Source: Candidatus Micrarchaeia archaeon (lineage in GTDB: Archaea > Micrarchaeota > Micrarchaeia > Anstonellales > JAHKLY01). Taken from it: a DNA stretch of 8,858 nt. The stretch spans positions 1 through 8,858 of the forward strand of contig JBAZFO010000043.1 of the NCBI GenBank assembly GCA_041653315.1, written 5' to 3'. A program made the translations under genes and the position numbers. Under the pieces are notes generated by a model, which was given only the letters and a program-made list of their open reading frames with translations, did not search any database and had not been told where the DNA came from. Numbering within the stretch: position 1 is the first letter of the stretch; every line of letters begins with the position of its first letter. Below, in pieces: positions 5,054 through 8,858 of this stretch.

Positions 5054-5304
5054 TTTACTTCACCAAACGACTCAATAGCACCAACCATTATATATAGTTC
5101 TTTCGGTAGAGGCTGAGCATCCTTCCAGCCCTTCTCGTTGAAGGGGCCGGTTTCGTAAACAATACAAGGATTTTTTAATAAAACACAAGTATCGTTTACA
5201 CCGATTAATTCACCAGCATAAATATAATTCGCACAAAAGAAAGTAACCGTCTTTCCCATTAATCCTTCAAGACCCTCTTCACTACACTCTACTAACTTTT
5301 TCAT
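5050..5304 (-). CDS. Conserved-looking small hypothetical protein, 84 aa
   Basis: The protein opens with MKKLVECSEEGLEGLMGKTV and continues with beta-type segments (FFCANYIYAGELIGV, TCVLLKNPCIVYETG), then DAQPLPKELYIMVGAIESFG. I recall similar short proteins as unnamed hypotheticals in phage and metagenome data (KTVTFFCANYIYAG, IVYETGPF, AIESFG); this is memory, not a search. The strand pattern suggests a single small barrel of the Sm/SH3 kind. The start is ATG 5304 with AAGGAG eight bases upstream. The stop overlaps the ATG of the Ser-X repeat ORF. Reading past this TGA in the same frame gives FSRSENRN and then a pure Gly-Arg tract, a possible but unproven read-through extension. Confidence 0.75.
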   Translation of the reverse strand: MKKLVECSEEGLEGLMGKTVTFFCANYIYAGELIGVNDTCVLLKNPCIVYETGPFNEKGWKDAQPLPKELYIMVGAIESFGEVK

Positions 5305-5309
5305 TTTGT

Positions 5310-5402
5310 TTACTCCTTATTGTTAATTAATCTACCCAACGCTTCGACAAGAGCGAAATAACGGGCGAGGGGATTGTTAAAAAGGCAGGTCTTTATCATC
5401 AT
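5310..5402 (-). CDS. Candidate 30-aa mini-protein overlapping the end of the SSB-like gene
   Basis: A frame starting at the double ATG (5402/5399) inside the acidic tail of the SSB-like gene runs through the 72-bp gap and ends with TAA at 5310, inside the SD of the next gene. AGGA stands just before the ATGs. The peptide contains NPLARYFALVEALGRLINNK, a regular amphipathic helix that looks like protein rather than noise. The first part (MMIKTCLF) shares DNA with the SSB tail in another frame. It fills a gap that would otherwise be the longest in this part of the operon. No function can be assigned. Confidence 0.4.
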   Translation of the reverse strand: MMIKTCLFNNPLARYFALVEALGRLINNKE

Positions 5403-5826
5403 CTTCCTGCTTTGTTATAGGGAAATTATCATTAGGATTCTTTGGCTCGAACGCGATGATATTATTGAAGGTCTTACCATTGTATTCACGAACCGTTACA
5501 TTGGCGCGGCAAGTTTCACCGATAAGATGTTCCGTCTCACCACCAGACAACTCTGCCCCAATTGCCATTAGGAATTGTTTGAATTTACCAAGTCTGGCAT
5601 CGGCATACGGCCCCGACGGGTCAAGGTAGAACTTTTCCCATAGTTTGTTGGACGTTTCCGCAACAGTAAAGACAAAATTTTCATAAGATAATCCATCTTT
5701 GTCTTTTAGGGGCGCGCCATCCTTATTCGTCGTCTCAATCTTTTGTAATCTGATTATATAACTCCCCGGCTCAAGCGTCGGTGCAAAGCCACTCTCGTTA
5801 TACTTATTCATGTCTGGATACCTCAT
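5377..5826 (-). CDS. Phage SSB-like protein (DUF669-type) with acidic C-terminal tip, 149 aa
   Basis: The order of segments fits small phage ssDNA-binding OB-fold proteins of the DUF669 kind. They are an N-terminal part ending in EPGSYIIRLQKIE, a strand pair with ENFVFTVAE, LWEKFYLDP, the helix ARLGKFKQFLMAIG, then LIGETCRANVTVREYNGKTF and NNIIAFEP. The last residues, EDDDKDLPF, closely resemble the C-terminal tip of bacterial SSB (DDDIPF type), which is known to dock recombination and replication proteins. The start at ATG 5826 overlaps the end of the ATPase gene by four bases. In phages, Sak4-type ATPases are known to work with a cognate SSB, so this pairing is meaningful. The SSB role is probable; the DUF assignment is from motif memory. 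Confidence 0.8.
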   Translation of the reverse strand: MRYPDMNKYNESGFAPTLEPGSYIIRLQKIETTNKDGAPLKDKDGLSYENFVFTVAETSNKLWEKFYLDPSGPYADARLGKFKQFLMAIGAELSGGETEHLIGETCRANVTVREYNGKTFNNIIAFEPKNPNDNFPITKQEDDDKDLPF

Positions 5827-6716
5827 TTTTGTTCCTTTCCTTTGAGGCGTAAATGTTGTAGATACGCCTGCAATTGTTTAATAGTCACATCGGGATGTCG
5901 TAGATTAGCAAACCCTAAATGTTTTGTCATTGAATTAGCAACTCTCTTCTCTGTATCGAAGCCGTCAATAGTATGTTCCTTAAGATAGGCGAGTCCGGCT
6001 TCAATAGCAAGAATTAATTTCTCCTTAGCTCCGCCCTCGTCACCGCCATAGTAAGCCTTAACGAAAGCATCATAATTCAGGGGCAGGGTATCGGGCAATC
6101 TACCCGTTCTATCACCAGCCTCATAAATCGTGGTTGGTTTAGTACGGATAACCCCTCGACCATCACTCTCAACTTCCATATAGAGTATCATATCGGCCAT
6201 ACCAGCAATTAACTTTCGGGCTTTTGGCGGTAGGGTATGAGTAATCTTAGTTTCGGTTTCTTGTTTTCCCTTGACCTTGATTTCCTTTTCTTCTGAGTGG
6301 GAAATCATACATAGACCCACACCCCGAATCTTAGACAAACGAGTTACCTGTTTGCGGAACTCACGTTCGACATAAGCCCAACCCTTGCCCCATTCTAAAT
6401 CAGATTCGTGTCCAATACTGAACTTAGCATAGATAAACTCTTGACAAAACATCCAGAGATTATCTACCGTATCAATGACGATAGTCTTAAACTGTTTAGA
6501 TTTCTCCAATTCGTCAACTATTACCAAGAAATCTATCCACTTATTAATCTGGGCTTCAAACACCTCAAGATGTCCGAGTCCTTCTTCGGTGGATAAAAAC
6601 ACGGCATCGGGGAAGTTCGAGAAAAAGGTCGATTTCCCCACCTTTGGAATACCATAGGCAAAGATGATCTCTTGAGAGATATCATCTATTACCTTTCGTT
6701 TTTCGGTTGGCAACAT
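5823..6716 (-). CDS. RecA-like P-loop ATPase, phage Sak4/AAA_24-type recombination protein, 297 aa
   Basis: Walker A is at residues 22-30 (GIPKVGKST), followed by the strand FLSTEEGLGHLEV. Walker B is at residues 77-83 (FKTIVIDTVDNLW, D82). A later strand ends in Ser-His (GVGLCMISHSEEKE, about 134-144), and PPKARKLIAGMADMILYMEV matches the RecA-like core of phage nucleotide-binding proteins. About 200 residues form the ATPase core, and a helical C-terminal part follows (EKLILAIEAGLAYLKEH; IKQLQAYLQHLRLK). Members of this type (Sak4) are RecA relatives with single-strand annealing activity that is helped by a partner SSB. The start is ATG 6716 with GGAGG four bases upstream; it overlaps a 50-aa gene before it and the SSB-like gene after it. 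Family certain at ATPase level, Sak4 role probable. Confidence 0.85.
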   Translation of the reverse strand: MLPTEKRKVIDDISQEIIFAYGIPKVGKSTFFSNFPDAVFLSTEEGLGHLEVFEAQINKWIDFLVIVDELEKSKQFKTIVIDTVDNLWMFCQEFIYAKFSIGHESDLEWGKGWAYVEREFRKQVTRLSKIRGVGLCMISHSEEKEIKVKGKQETETKITHTLPPKARKLIAGMADMILYMEVESDGRGVIRTKPTTIYEAGDRTGRLPDTLPLNYDAFVKAYYGGDEGGAKEKLILAIEAGLAYLKEHTIDGFDTEKRVANSMTKHLGFANLRHPDVTIKQLQAYLQHLRLKGKEQK

Positions 6717-6841
6717 AACTCCTCCATCTCTTTATTATATTGTTCATCTTCTTCATATCTCATTCTATTCATCATGTTGACCCATTCCCAGTATTCTTCC
6801 GCATCGGCATAGTCCATAGCGGTATCGGTTTCAGGTTTCAT
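6689..6841 (-). CDS. Small acidic protein, 50 aa
   Basis: The frame reads MKPETDTAMDYADAEEYWEW, continues with a Met-, Arg- and Glu-rich helix (VNMMNRMRYEEDEQYNK), and ends in EELCCQPKNER. It is strongly acidic overall and probably one long helix with a Cys pair near the end. The ATG at 6841 overlaps the upstream stop as ATGA and has AAGGA six bases before it. The gene runs 28 bp into the ATPase gene and supplies the ATPase SD (GGAGG codes for part of MEEL). No family is recognised; being coupled directly to the ATPase it may be a small regulator, which is inference. Confidence 0.65.
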   Translation of the reverse strand: MKPETDTAMDYADAEEYWEWVNMMNRMRYEEDEQYNKEMEELCCQPKNER

Positions 6842-7101
6842 GGTTTTTCCTTCCCCGTTAGGCGGTCGAGACTAAAAGCATCACGACCAAAGTCATCATA
6901 AACATTTGTATTAATTTCATCGAAACAGGCGGCGAGAATAGCGGGACGGAAATCTGGAACCACTTCTAAGCAATTCATCTGCCCTATAACGTCTTCTATA
7001 GAAGTTTCTAAATAGGTATCGCCATCTTCCAAATGAATTATCTGTGGCCACTCCTCCTTCGCCCGATAAACTTTGTCGCCGATAATGATTAGGATTGTCA
7101 T
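6838..7101 (-). CDS. Hypothetical protein, 87 aa
   Basis: I do not recognise this protein. It opens with a hydrophobic strand (MTILIIIGDKVYRA), then an acidic middle (IIHLEDGDTYLETSIEDVIG) and a helical, acidic end (FRPAILAACFDEINTNVYDD, then RDAFSLDRL). MTILIII is too short for a signal peptide and continues as a strand turning at GDK. The start is ATG 7101, with AGGGCGAG close upstream; the stop couples as ATGA to the 50-aa acidic gene. A small alpha/beta fold is the best description. Confidence 0.65.
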   Translation of the reverse strand: MTILIIIGDKVYRAKEEWPQIIHLEDGDTYLETSIEDVIGQMNCLEVVPDFRPAILAACFDEINTNVYDDFGRDAFSLDRLTGKEKP

Positions 7102-7109
7102 TTCTCGCC

Positions 7110-7280
7110 CTACACTTTCCGAATTACGTCGTTTACGTCCAAGCCATATCGGGCCCCTAAGAGCAGACAGAGTAATGCCATTTCGTCGCCGACGAAAATC
7201 TTCCCACCAACCCCCTCAAGGGCATATATGGTTGCCAATAACATATCCCCCATTCCCCCCTCATACTTATTTGCTTGCAT
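7110..7280 (-). CDS. Hypothetical protein, 56 aa
   Basis: This short ORF reads MQANKYEGGMGDMLLATIYA, then LEGVGGKIFVGDEMALLCLL and LGARYGLDVNDVIRKV. It has two helical pieces separated by a Gly-rich turn. Hydrophobicity of the second helix is moderate, broken by Asp and Glu, so I would not call it a membrane span. It has GGAG seven bases before the ATG at 7280 and overlaps the preceding gene by 14 bp. Its stop lies within the SD region of the next gene (start at 7101). A later ATG at residue 10 is possible. The function is unknown. Confidence 0.6.
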   Translation of the reverse strand: MQANKYEGGMGDMLLATIYALEGVGGKIFVGDEMALLCLLLGARYGLDVNDVIRKV

Positions 7281-7458
7281 ATTTCTTCTCCAGTTCCTTG
7301 AGTATTTTATGCGTCGTCTCGCCTATTGTCGCCCCGACTGTAAGTTGTGATGTTAGAAATCCCTTTTTCAGACCAGCGATATCAAGAACCGCCGTCAAGA
7401 CATTAATCGCAATAAGGCGTTCGTAATCAGCATATTTACTTATAGTTGTGCGTCCCAT
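7267..7458 (-). CDS. Hypothetical helical protein, 63 aa
   Basis: I do not recognise this protein. It begins with a basic/polar segment (MGRTTISKYADYERLI), continues as a hydrophobic helix (AINVLTAVLDIAG), and ends as a Lys/Glu helix (ETTHKILKELEKKYASK). The middle helix is short and carries Asp, so membrane insertion is unlikely. The start ATG 7458 has a strong GGAGG six bases upstream and lies one base after the upstream TGA. A promoter-like sequence just upstream (7475-7503) could give it an own transcript. Confidence 0.65.
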   Translation of the reverse strand: MGRTTISKYADYERLIAINVLTAVLDIAGLKKGFLTSQLTVGATIGETTHKILKELEKKYASK

Positions 7459-7459
7459 A

Positions 7460-7681
7460 TCATTCCTCCATATCTATATATATTAACTGACCATCAATGT
7501 CAAATATAAAACTTTGGTTAGAAATATCGTCTTGGAGTTTCTTATTACAAAATTCGTAGGTGAGATTATCTCCAGATCGTAAGGCGGTACAATGGTAGGA
7601 TGGCCTTTCGTGTTTAGCCATAGCCTCAAACTTCTCGCCCCACGCTTTTGCTTCTTCACCCACAAATTCTTCTGCGGTCAT
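7460..7681 (-). CDS. Hypothetical protein, 73 aa
   Basis: I do not recognise this protein. It has an acidic/amphipathic helical N-terminus (TAEEFVGEEAKAWGEKFEAM) and a strand-rich C-terminal half (YHCTALRSGDNLTYEFCNKK; SFIFDIDGQLIYIDMEE), with two cysteines (C31, C45). The start ATG 7681 overlaps the upstream stop and has AGGTGA five bases before it; this SD-stop-start module is repeated at 7851-7865. The stop is one base from the ATG of the 63-aa gene. A second open frame at 7483-7665 in the same DNA lacks such signals and was dropped. Confidence 0.65.
   Translation of the reverse strand: MTAEEFVGEEAKAWGEKFEAMAKHERPSYHCTALRSGDNLTYEFCNKKLQDDISNQSFIFDIDGQLIYIDMEE
7475..7503 (-). promoter_or_regulatory. 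Candidate internal sigma70-type promoter
   Basis: On the - strand, an exact TTGACA (7503-7498) is followed after 17 bases by TATATA (7480-7475), four of six matches to TATAAT. A start would fall at about 7468, right before the GGAGG of the 63-aa gene, giving a very short leader. It lies inside the 3' part of the 73-aa gene. The exact -35 and optimal spacing are the evidence; AT-rich coding DNA can give this by chance. Confidence 0.35.
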
Positions 7682-7692
7682 ACTTCACCTCG
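7678..7692 (-). repeat. SD-stop-start module, copy 1 (CGAGGTGAAGTATGA)
   Basis: On the - strand the 15-mer CGAGGTGAAGTATGA holds an AGGTGA SD, the stop TGA of the upstream gene and the ATG of the downstream gene in one overlap. An identical copy stands at 7851-7865. It forces the upstream protein to end in Arg-Gly-Glu-Val or similar. Confidence 0.8.
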
Positions 7693-7854
7693 GTCTATTT
7701 TTATAAACCCTATAATCTTTCCCATACCATCATTTATCTCTGAAAAATCTAATTTGTTTGGGTCTAAATATCCAATCACCGTAAATGCGGCATCAACCAA
7801 AATTGGCTCAGCCTCCATAATGTCGTCTATTTCAAATTCTATCTTAACCTTCAT
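7678..7854 (-). CDS. Hypothetical acidic protein, 58 aa
   Basis: The frame reads MKVKIEFEIDDIMEAEPILV, then DAAFTVIGYLDPNKLDFSEI, and ends in GKIIGFIKIDRGEV. The alternation of hydrophobic and charged residues at both ends indicates beta strands around one helix, so probably a small alpha/beta domain. It is coupled on both sides by ATGA overlaps, with the SD GAGGTGA before its ATG at 7854. Its last residues (RGEV) are encoded by the SD of the next gene. No family is recognised. Confidence 0.65.
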   Translation of the reverse strand: MKVKIEFEIDDIMEAEPILVDAAFTVIGYLDPNKLDFSEINDGMGKIIGFIKIDRGEV

Positions 7855-7865
7855 ACTTCACCTCG
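7851..7865 (-). repeat. SD-stop-start module, copy 2 (CGAGGTGAAGTATGA)
   Basis: Identical to the 15-mer at 7678-7692. Here it joins the 45-aa membrane protein gene (ending KRGEV) to the 58-aa gene. A shorter relative, GGTGAAGTAAAATGA, joins the 84-aa gene to the Ser-X repeat ORF at 5050-5064. Confidence 0.8.
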
Positions 7866-7988
7866 CTTAAACATTTTCTTTATCCCTCGCCATAGATACC
7901 ATAACGTCACATACAAACCCACAAGAGCGAGATATCCAATCAGAATTAGCCAAATAACAAATCCAGTATTAGTTATGCCCATTGTCAT
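7851..7988 (-). CDS. Single-span membrane miniprotein, 45 aa
   Basis: The frame reads MTMGITNTGFVIWLILIGYL, ALVGLYVTLWYLW, then a basic tail (RGIKKMFKRGEV). One transmembrane helix spans about residues 9-33, and the positive tail suggests a cytosolic C-terminus. The frame is open further up to a TTG at 8051, but that would overlap the 148-aa gene by 56 bp. I prefer ATG 7988, which follows the upstream TAA by 7 bases and has a purine-rich GGGGATAAAGAG upstream; the next Met (residue 3) is possible too. It resembles holin-like or host-membrane-targeting miniproteins only in shape. Confidence 0.65.
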   Translation of the reverse strand: MTMGITNTGFVIWLILIGYLALVGLYVTLWYLWRGIKKMFKRGEV

Positions 7989-7995
7989 ATACTCT

Positions 7996-8442
7996 TTATC
8001 CCCAACTCTGATGTGTTTCGTTAATGGTTTCCCGACCATCATATTCATCAATTTCCCATTCTATATTATCGGGGATTTCAACAACTTTCAAATCTGAGAA
8101 TTGTGTATTCGCCTCATGTCCAAGTAATTCAATAACCGCAATCAGGTCTTTATCCGTCCTATCAATATCATAAAAAGAGAAATAGCATTTATTTGGCATA
8201 CTATTTAATTCATCATCAGTAAAACTATCCCCCATATCTTTTGTTGTTACATGGAAGAAAATGCTATCTTCATCATCGAGGTCTCGTCGATAAAGAGTCT
8301 TATGGTTTTCATCTTCAAATAAATGGCCATCTTTTATATTTGTATAGAAATATGCCTTTTTATGTTTCCTTTTCAAATAATCCTGTATTGCCTTCCTCGA
8401 CAAACCAAATCCCCCAAAACATTTATTAATTACAATTTTCAT
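7996..8442 (-). CDS. Phage hypothetical protein with MKIVINKCFGGFGLS N-terminus, 148 aa
   Basis: The start (MKIVINKCFGGFGLSRKA) and the end (LKVVEIPDNIEWEIDEYDG, then THQSWG) are of a kind I recall from many unnamed phage and bacterial proteins. In those the same two ends frame a variable middle. That recollection is not verified by a search. Here the middle contains an acidic stretch (RRDLDDEDSIFFHV), YFSFYDIDRTDKDLIAVIE and LLGHEANTQFSD. The N-terminal strand with GGFGLS could form a loop in an alpha/beta fold. ATG 8442 has AAGGATG nine bases upstream. The gene is certain; no biochemical role is established for it as far as I know. Confidence 0.75.
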   Translation of the reverse strand: MKIVINKCFGGFGLSRKAIQDYLKRKHKKAYFYTNIKDGHLFEDENHKTLYRRDLDDEDSIFFHVTTKDMGDSFTDDELNSMPNKCYFSFYDIDRTDKDLIAVIELLGHEANTQFSDLKVVEIPDNIEWEIDEYDGRETINETHQSWG

Positions 8443-8456
8443 TATTCACATCCTTT

Positions 8457-8576
8457 CTAAATACTCTTTATCCCAATCACAACCAAAAACCAAAGTATAG
8501 AACCAACAATAGCAATCGGCAAGAAATACTTGCCAGCCTCACCCCAAGAGGCATAGAGTCCGGGTCGATTAGTCAT
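8457..8576 (-). CDS. Single-span membrane miniprotein, 39 aa
   Basis: The frame reads MTNRPGLYASWGEAGKYFLP, then IAIVGSILWFLVVIGIKSI. The last 22 residues form one transmembrane helix; the N-terminal part is polar. There is no signal cleavage site. The ATG at 8576 lies in the overlap with the preceding two-span gene (stop at 8569) and has AGAGGTG five bases upstream. The stop is 14 bp from the next ATG. It is too short to assign, but its signals make translation likely. Confidence 0.65.
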   Translation of the reverse strand: MTNRPGLYASWGEAGKYFLPIAIVGSILWFLVVIGIKSI

Positions 8577-8751
8577 CTAAACACCTCTCAAAACACATTC
8601 CAGCAATGATAAAAAGAGCGACAGAAAGAATAATATTAATTATATAGAGCCACGTCAAAGACCCCGACATAAGACCAATGATACCAAACACTAAATTCCA
8701 AATTCCCCCAAACAGCAACCACCAAAGCGATTGTTTATTACTTAAGTTCAT
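8569..8751 (-). CDS. Two-span membrane miniprotein, 60 aa
   Basis: Two hydrophobic helices are visible, at about residues 8-29 (SLWWLLFGGIWNLVFGIIGL) and 33-53 (TWLYIINIILSVALFIIAGM), joined by a short MSGS turn. The tail is acidic (FERCLDD). This hairpin layout occurs in small holins and in other phage membrane proteins, but no lysis gene lies nearby, so holin is not supported. The ATG at 8751 overlaps the upstream stop as ATGA; AAAGGATAAAAGGAA precedes it. A promoter-like TTGACG-17-TATTAT lies inside at 8630-8658, weakly supported. Confidence 0.7.
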   Translation of the reverse strand: MNLSNKQSLWWLLFGGIWNLVFGIIGLMSGSLTWLYIINIILSVALFIIAGMCFERCLDD

Positions 8752-8858
8752 TTCCTTTTATCCTTTTTCCATTCGGGGAAGGTTAGTAATTCGCCCAGCG
8801 AAAGGAATGAAGGCATAGTCTCACCGGATTGGGCGCGGTCGCAAAGAACCACCCTCTC
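8748..8858 (-). CDS. C-terminal 36 aa of a further - strand gene (partial)
   Basis: The frame is open from the window end to a TGA at 8748-8750, giving ERVVLCDRAQSGETMPSFLS, then LGELLTFPEWKKDKRK. The stop overlaps the next ATG as ATGA, like most junctions in this operon, which supports it as coding and shows that the operon begins upstream of the window. The basic end is shared with the SD (AAAAGGAAATGA). No family can be read from this fragment. Confidence 0.65.
   Translation of the reverse strand, partial: ERVVLCDRAQSGETMPSFLSLGELLTFPEWKKDKRK

Noticed and set aside
4745..5116. + strand ORF of 123 aa containing a long Arg-Pro repeat
   Set aside because: No SD before its ATG, it is antisense to three - strand genes, and its openness comes from the hexamer repeat. 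Its constant dipeptide is noted in the findings, but no translation signal supports it.
7483..7665. 60-aa - strand ORF inside the 73-aa gene
   Set aside because: No SD and no coupling at either end; the 73-aa frame has both.
7989..8051. N-terminal extension of the 45-aa membrane protein from TTG 8051
   Set aside because: It overlaps the end of the 148-aa gene by 56 bp and lacks an SD; ATG 7988 lies right after that gene's stop.
8630..8658. Second promoter-like match TTGACG-17-TATTAT on the - strand
   Set aside because: The -10 lies in AT-rich codons of a hydrophobic helix where such matches are expected by chance, so it was left out as a feature.
8569..8751. Holin gene
   Set aside because: Two helices fit the shape, but no endolysin or spanin gene is near and the sequence shows no other holin feature.

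Overview
The window looks like the early or replication region of a tailed bacteriophage (or prophage) of an unidentified bacterial host. The evidence is about two dozen small, tightly packed genes, almost all on one strand. Stops and starts commonly overlap as ATGA, Shine-Dalgarno (SD) sites are strong (AGGAGG/AGGTGA types), and almost no non-coding DNA is present. A phage-type recombination set is present: a RecA-like/Sak4-type ATPase, an SSB-like protein with an acidic tail, and a compact RuvC-type resolvase. No rRNA, tRNA, CRISPR array, IS element or host housekeeping gene was seen. No taxonomic call is possible from the sequence alone.

Layout. Positions 1-1241 are on the + strand: the C-terminus of a protein that weakly resembles phage dATP/dGTP diphosphohydrolase-type proteins, coupled by ATGA to a 352-aa metallophosphoesterase with an N-terminal helix-turn-helix-like segment. 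A convergent junction with a hairpin lies at about 1225-1264. Everything from 8858 down to 1265 reads on the - strand as one apparent operon. In transcription order it runs as follows. (a) 8858-7110 holds short hypotheticals and several one- or two-helix membrane miniproteins, including a 148-aa protein of a kind I recall as common in phages. (b) 7101-5377 holds a small acidic protein, the ATPase and the SSB-like protein. (c) 5402-4910 holds a 30-aa candidate, an 84-aa conserved-looking protein, and a 111-bp hexanucleotide repeat inside a coupled Ser-X dipeptide-repeat ORF. (d) 4891-3171 holds a tail-anchored coiled-coil protein, small ORFs, a coiled-coil protein and a Cys-rich protein. (e) 3170-1265 holds the RuvC-like nuclease, a tandem paralogous pair of small proteins, two basic or unknown proteins and a single-C2H2-finger protein.

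How the genes may work together. The ATPase, SSB-like protein and RuvC-like nuclease fit phage recombination or replication: annealing or strand exchange on SSB-coated DNA followed by branch resolution. The SSB-like gene overlaps the ATPase gene by four bases, and its C-terminus resembles the protein-docking tail of bacterial SSBs. The many small membrane and acidic proteins are typical of early phage accessory genes that act on the host, but none has a function readable from sequence.

The strongest oddity is the repeat at 4913-5023. It is open in all six frames, varies at only one base in six, and sits exactly between two genes with an ATGA-coupled start and a stop 18 nt before the next gene.
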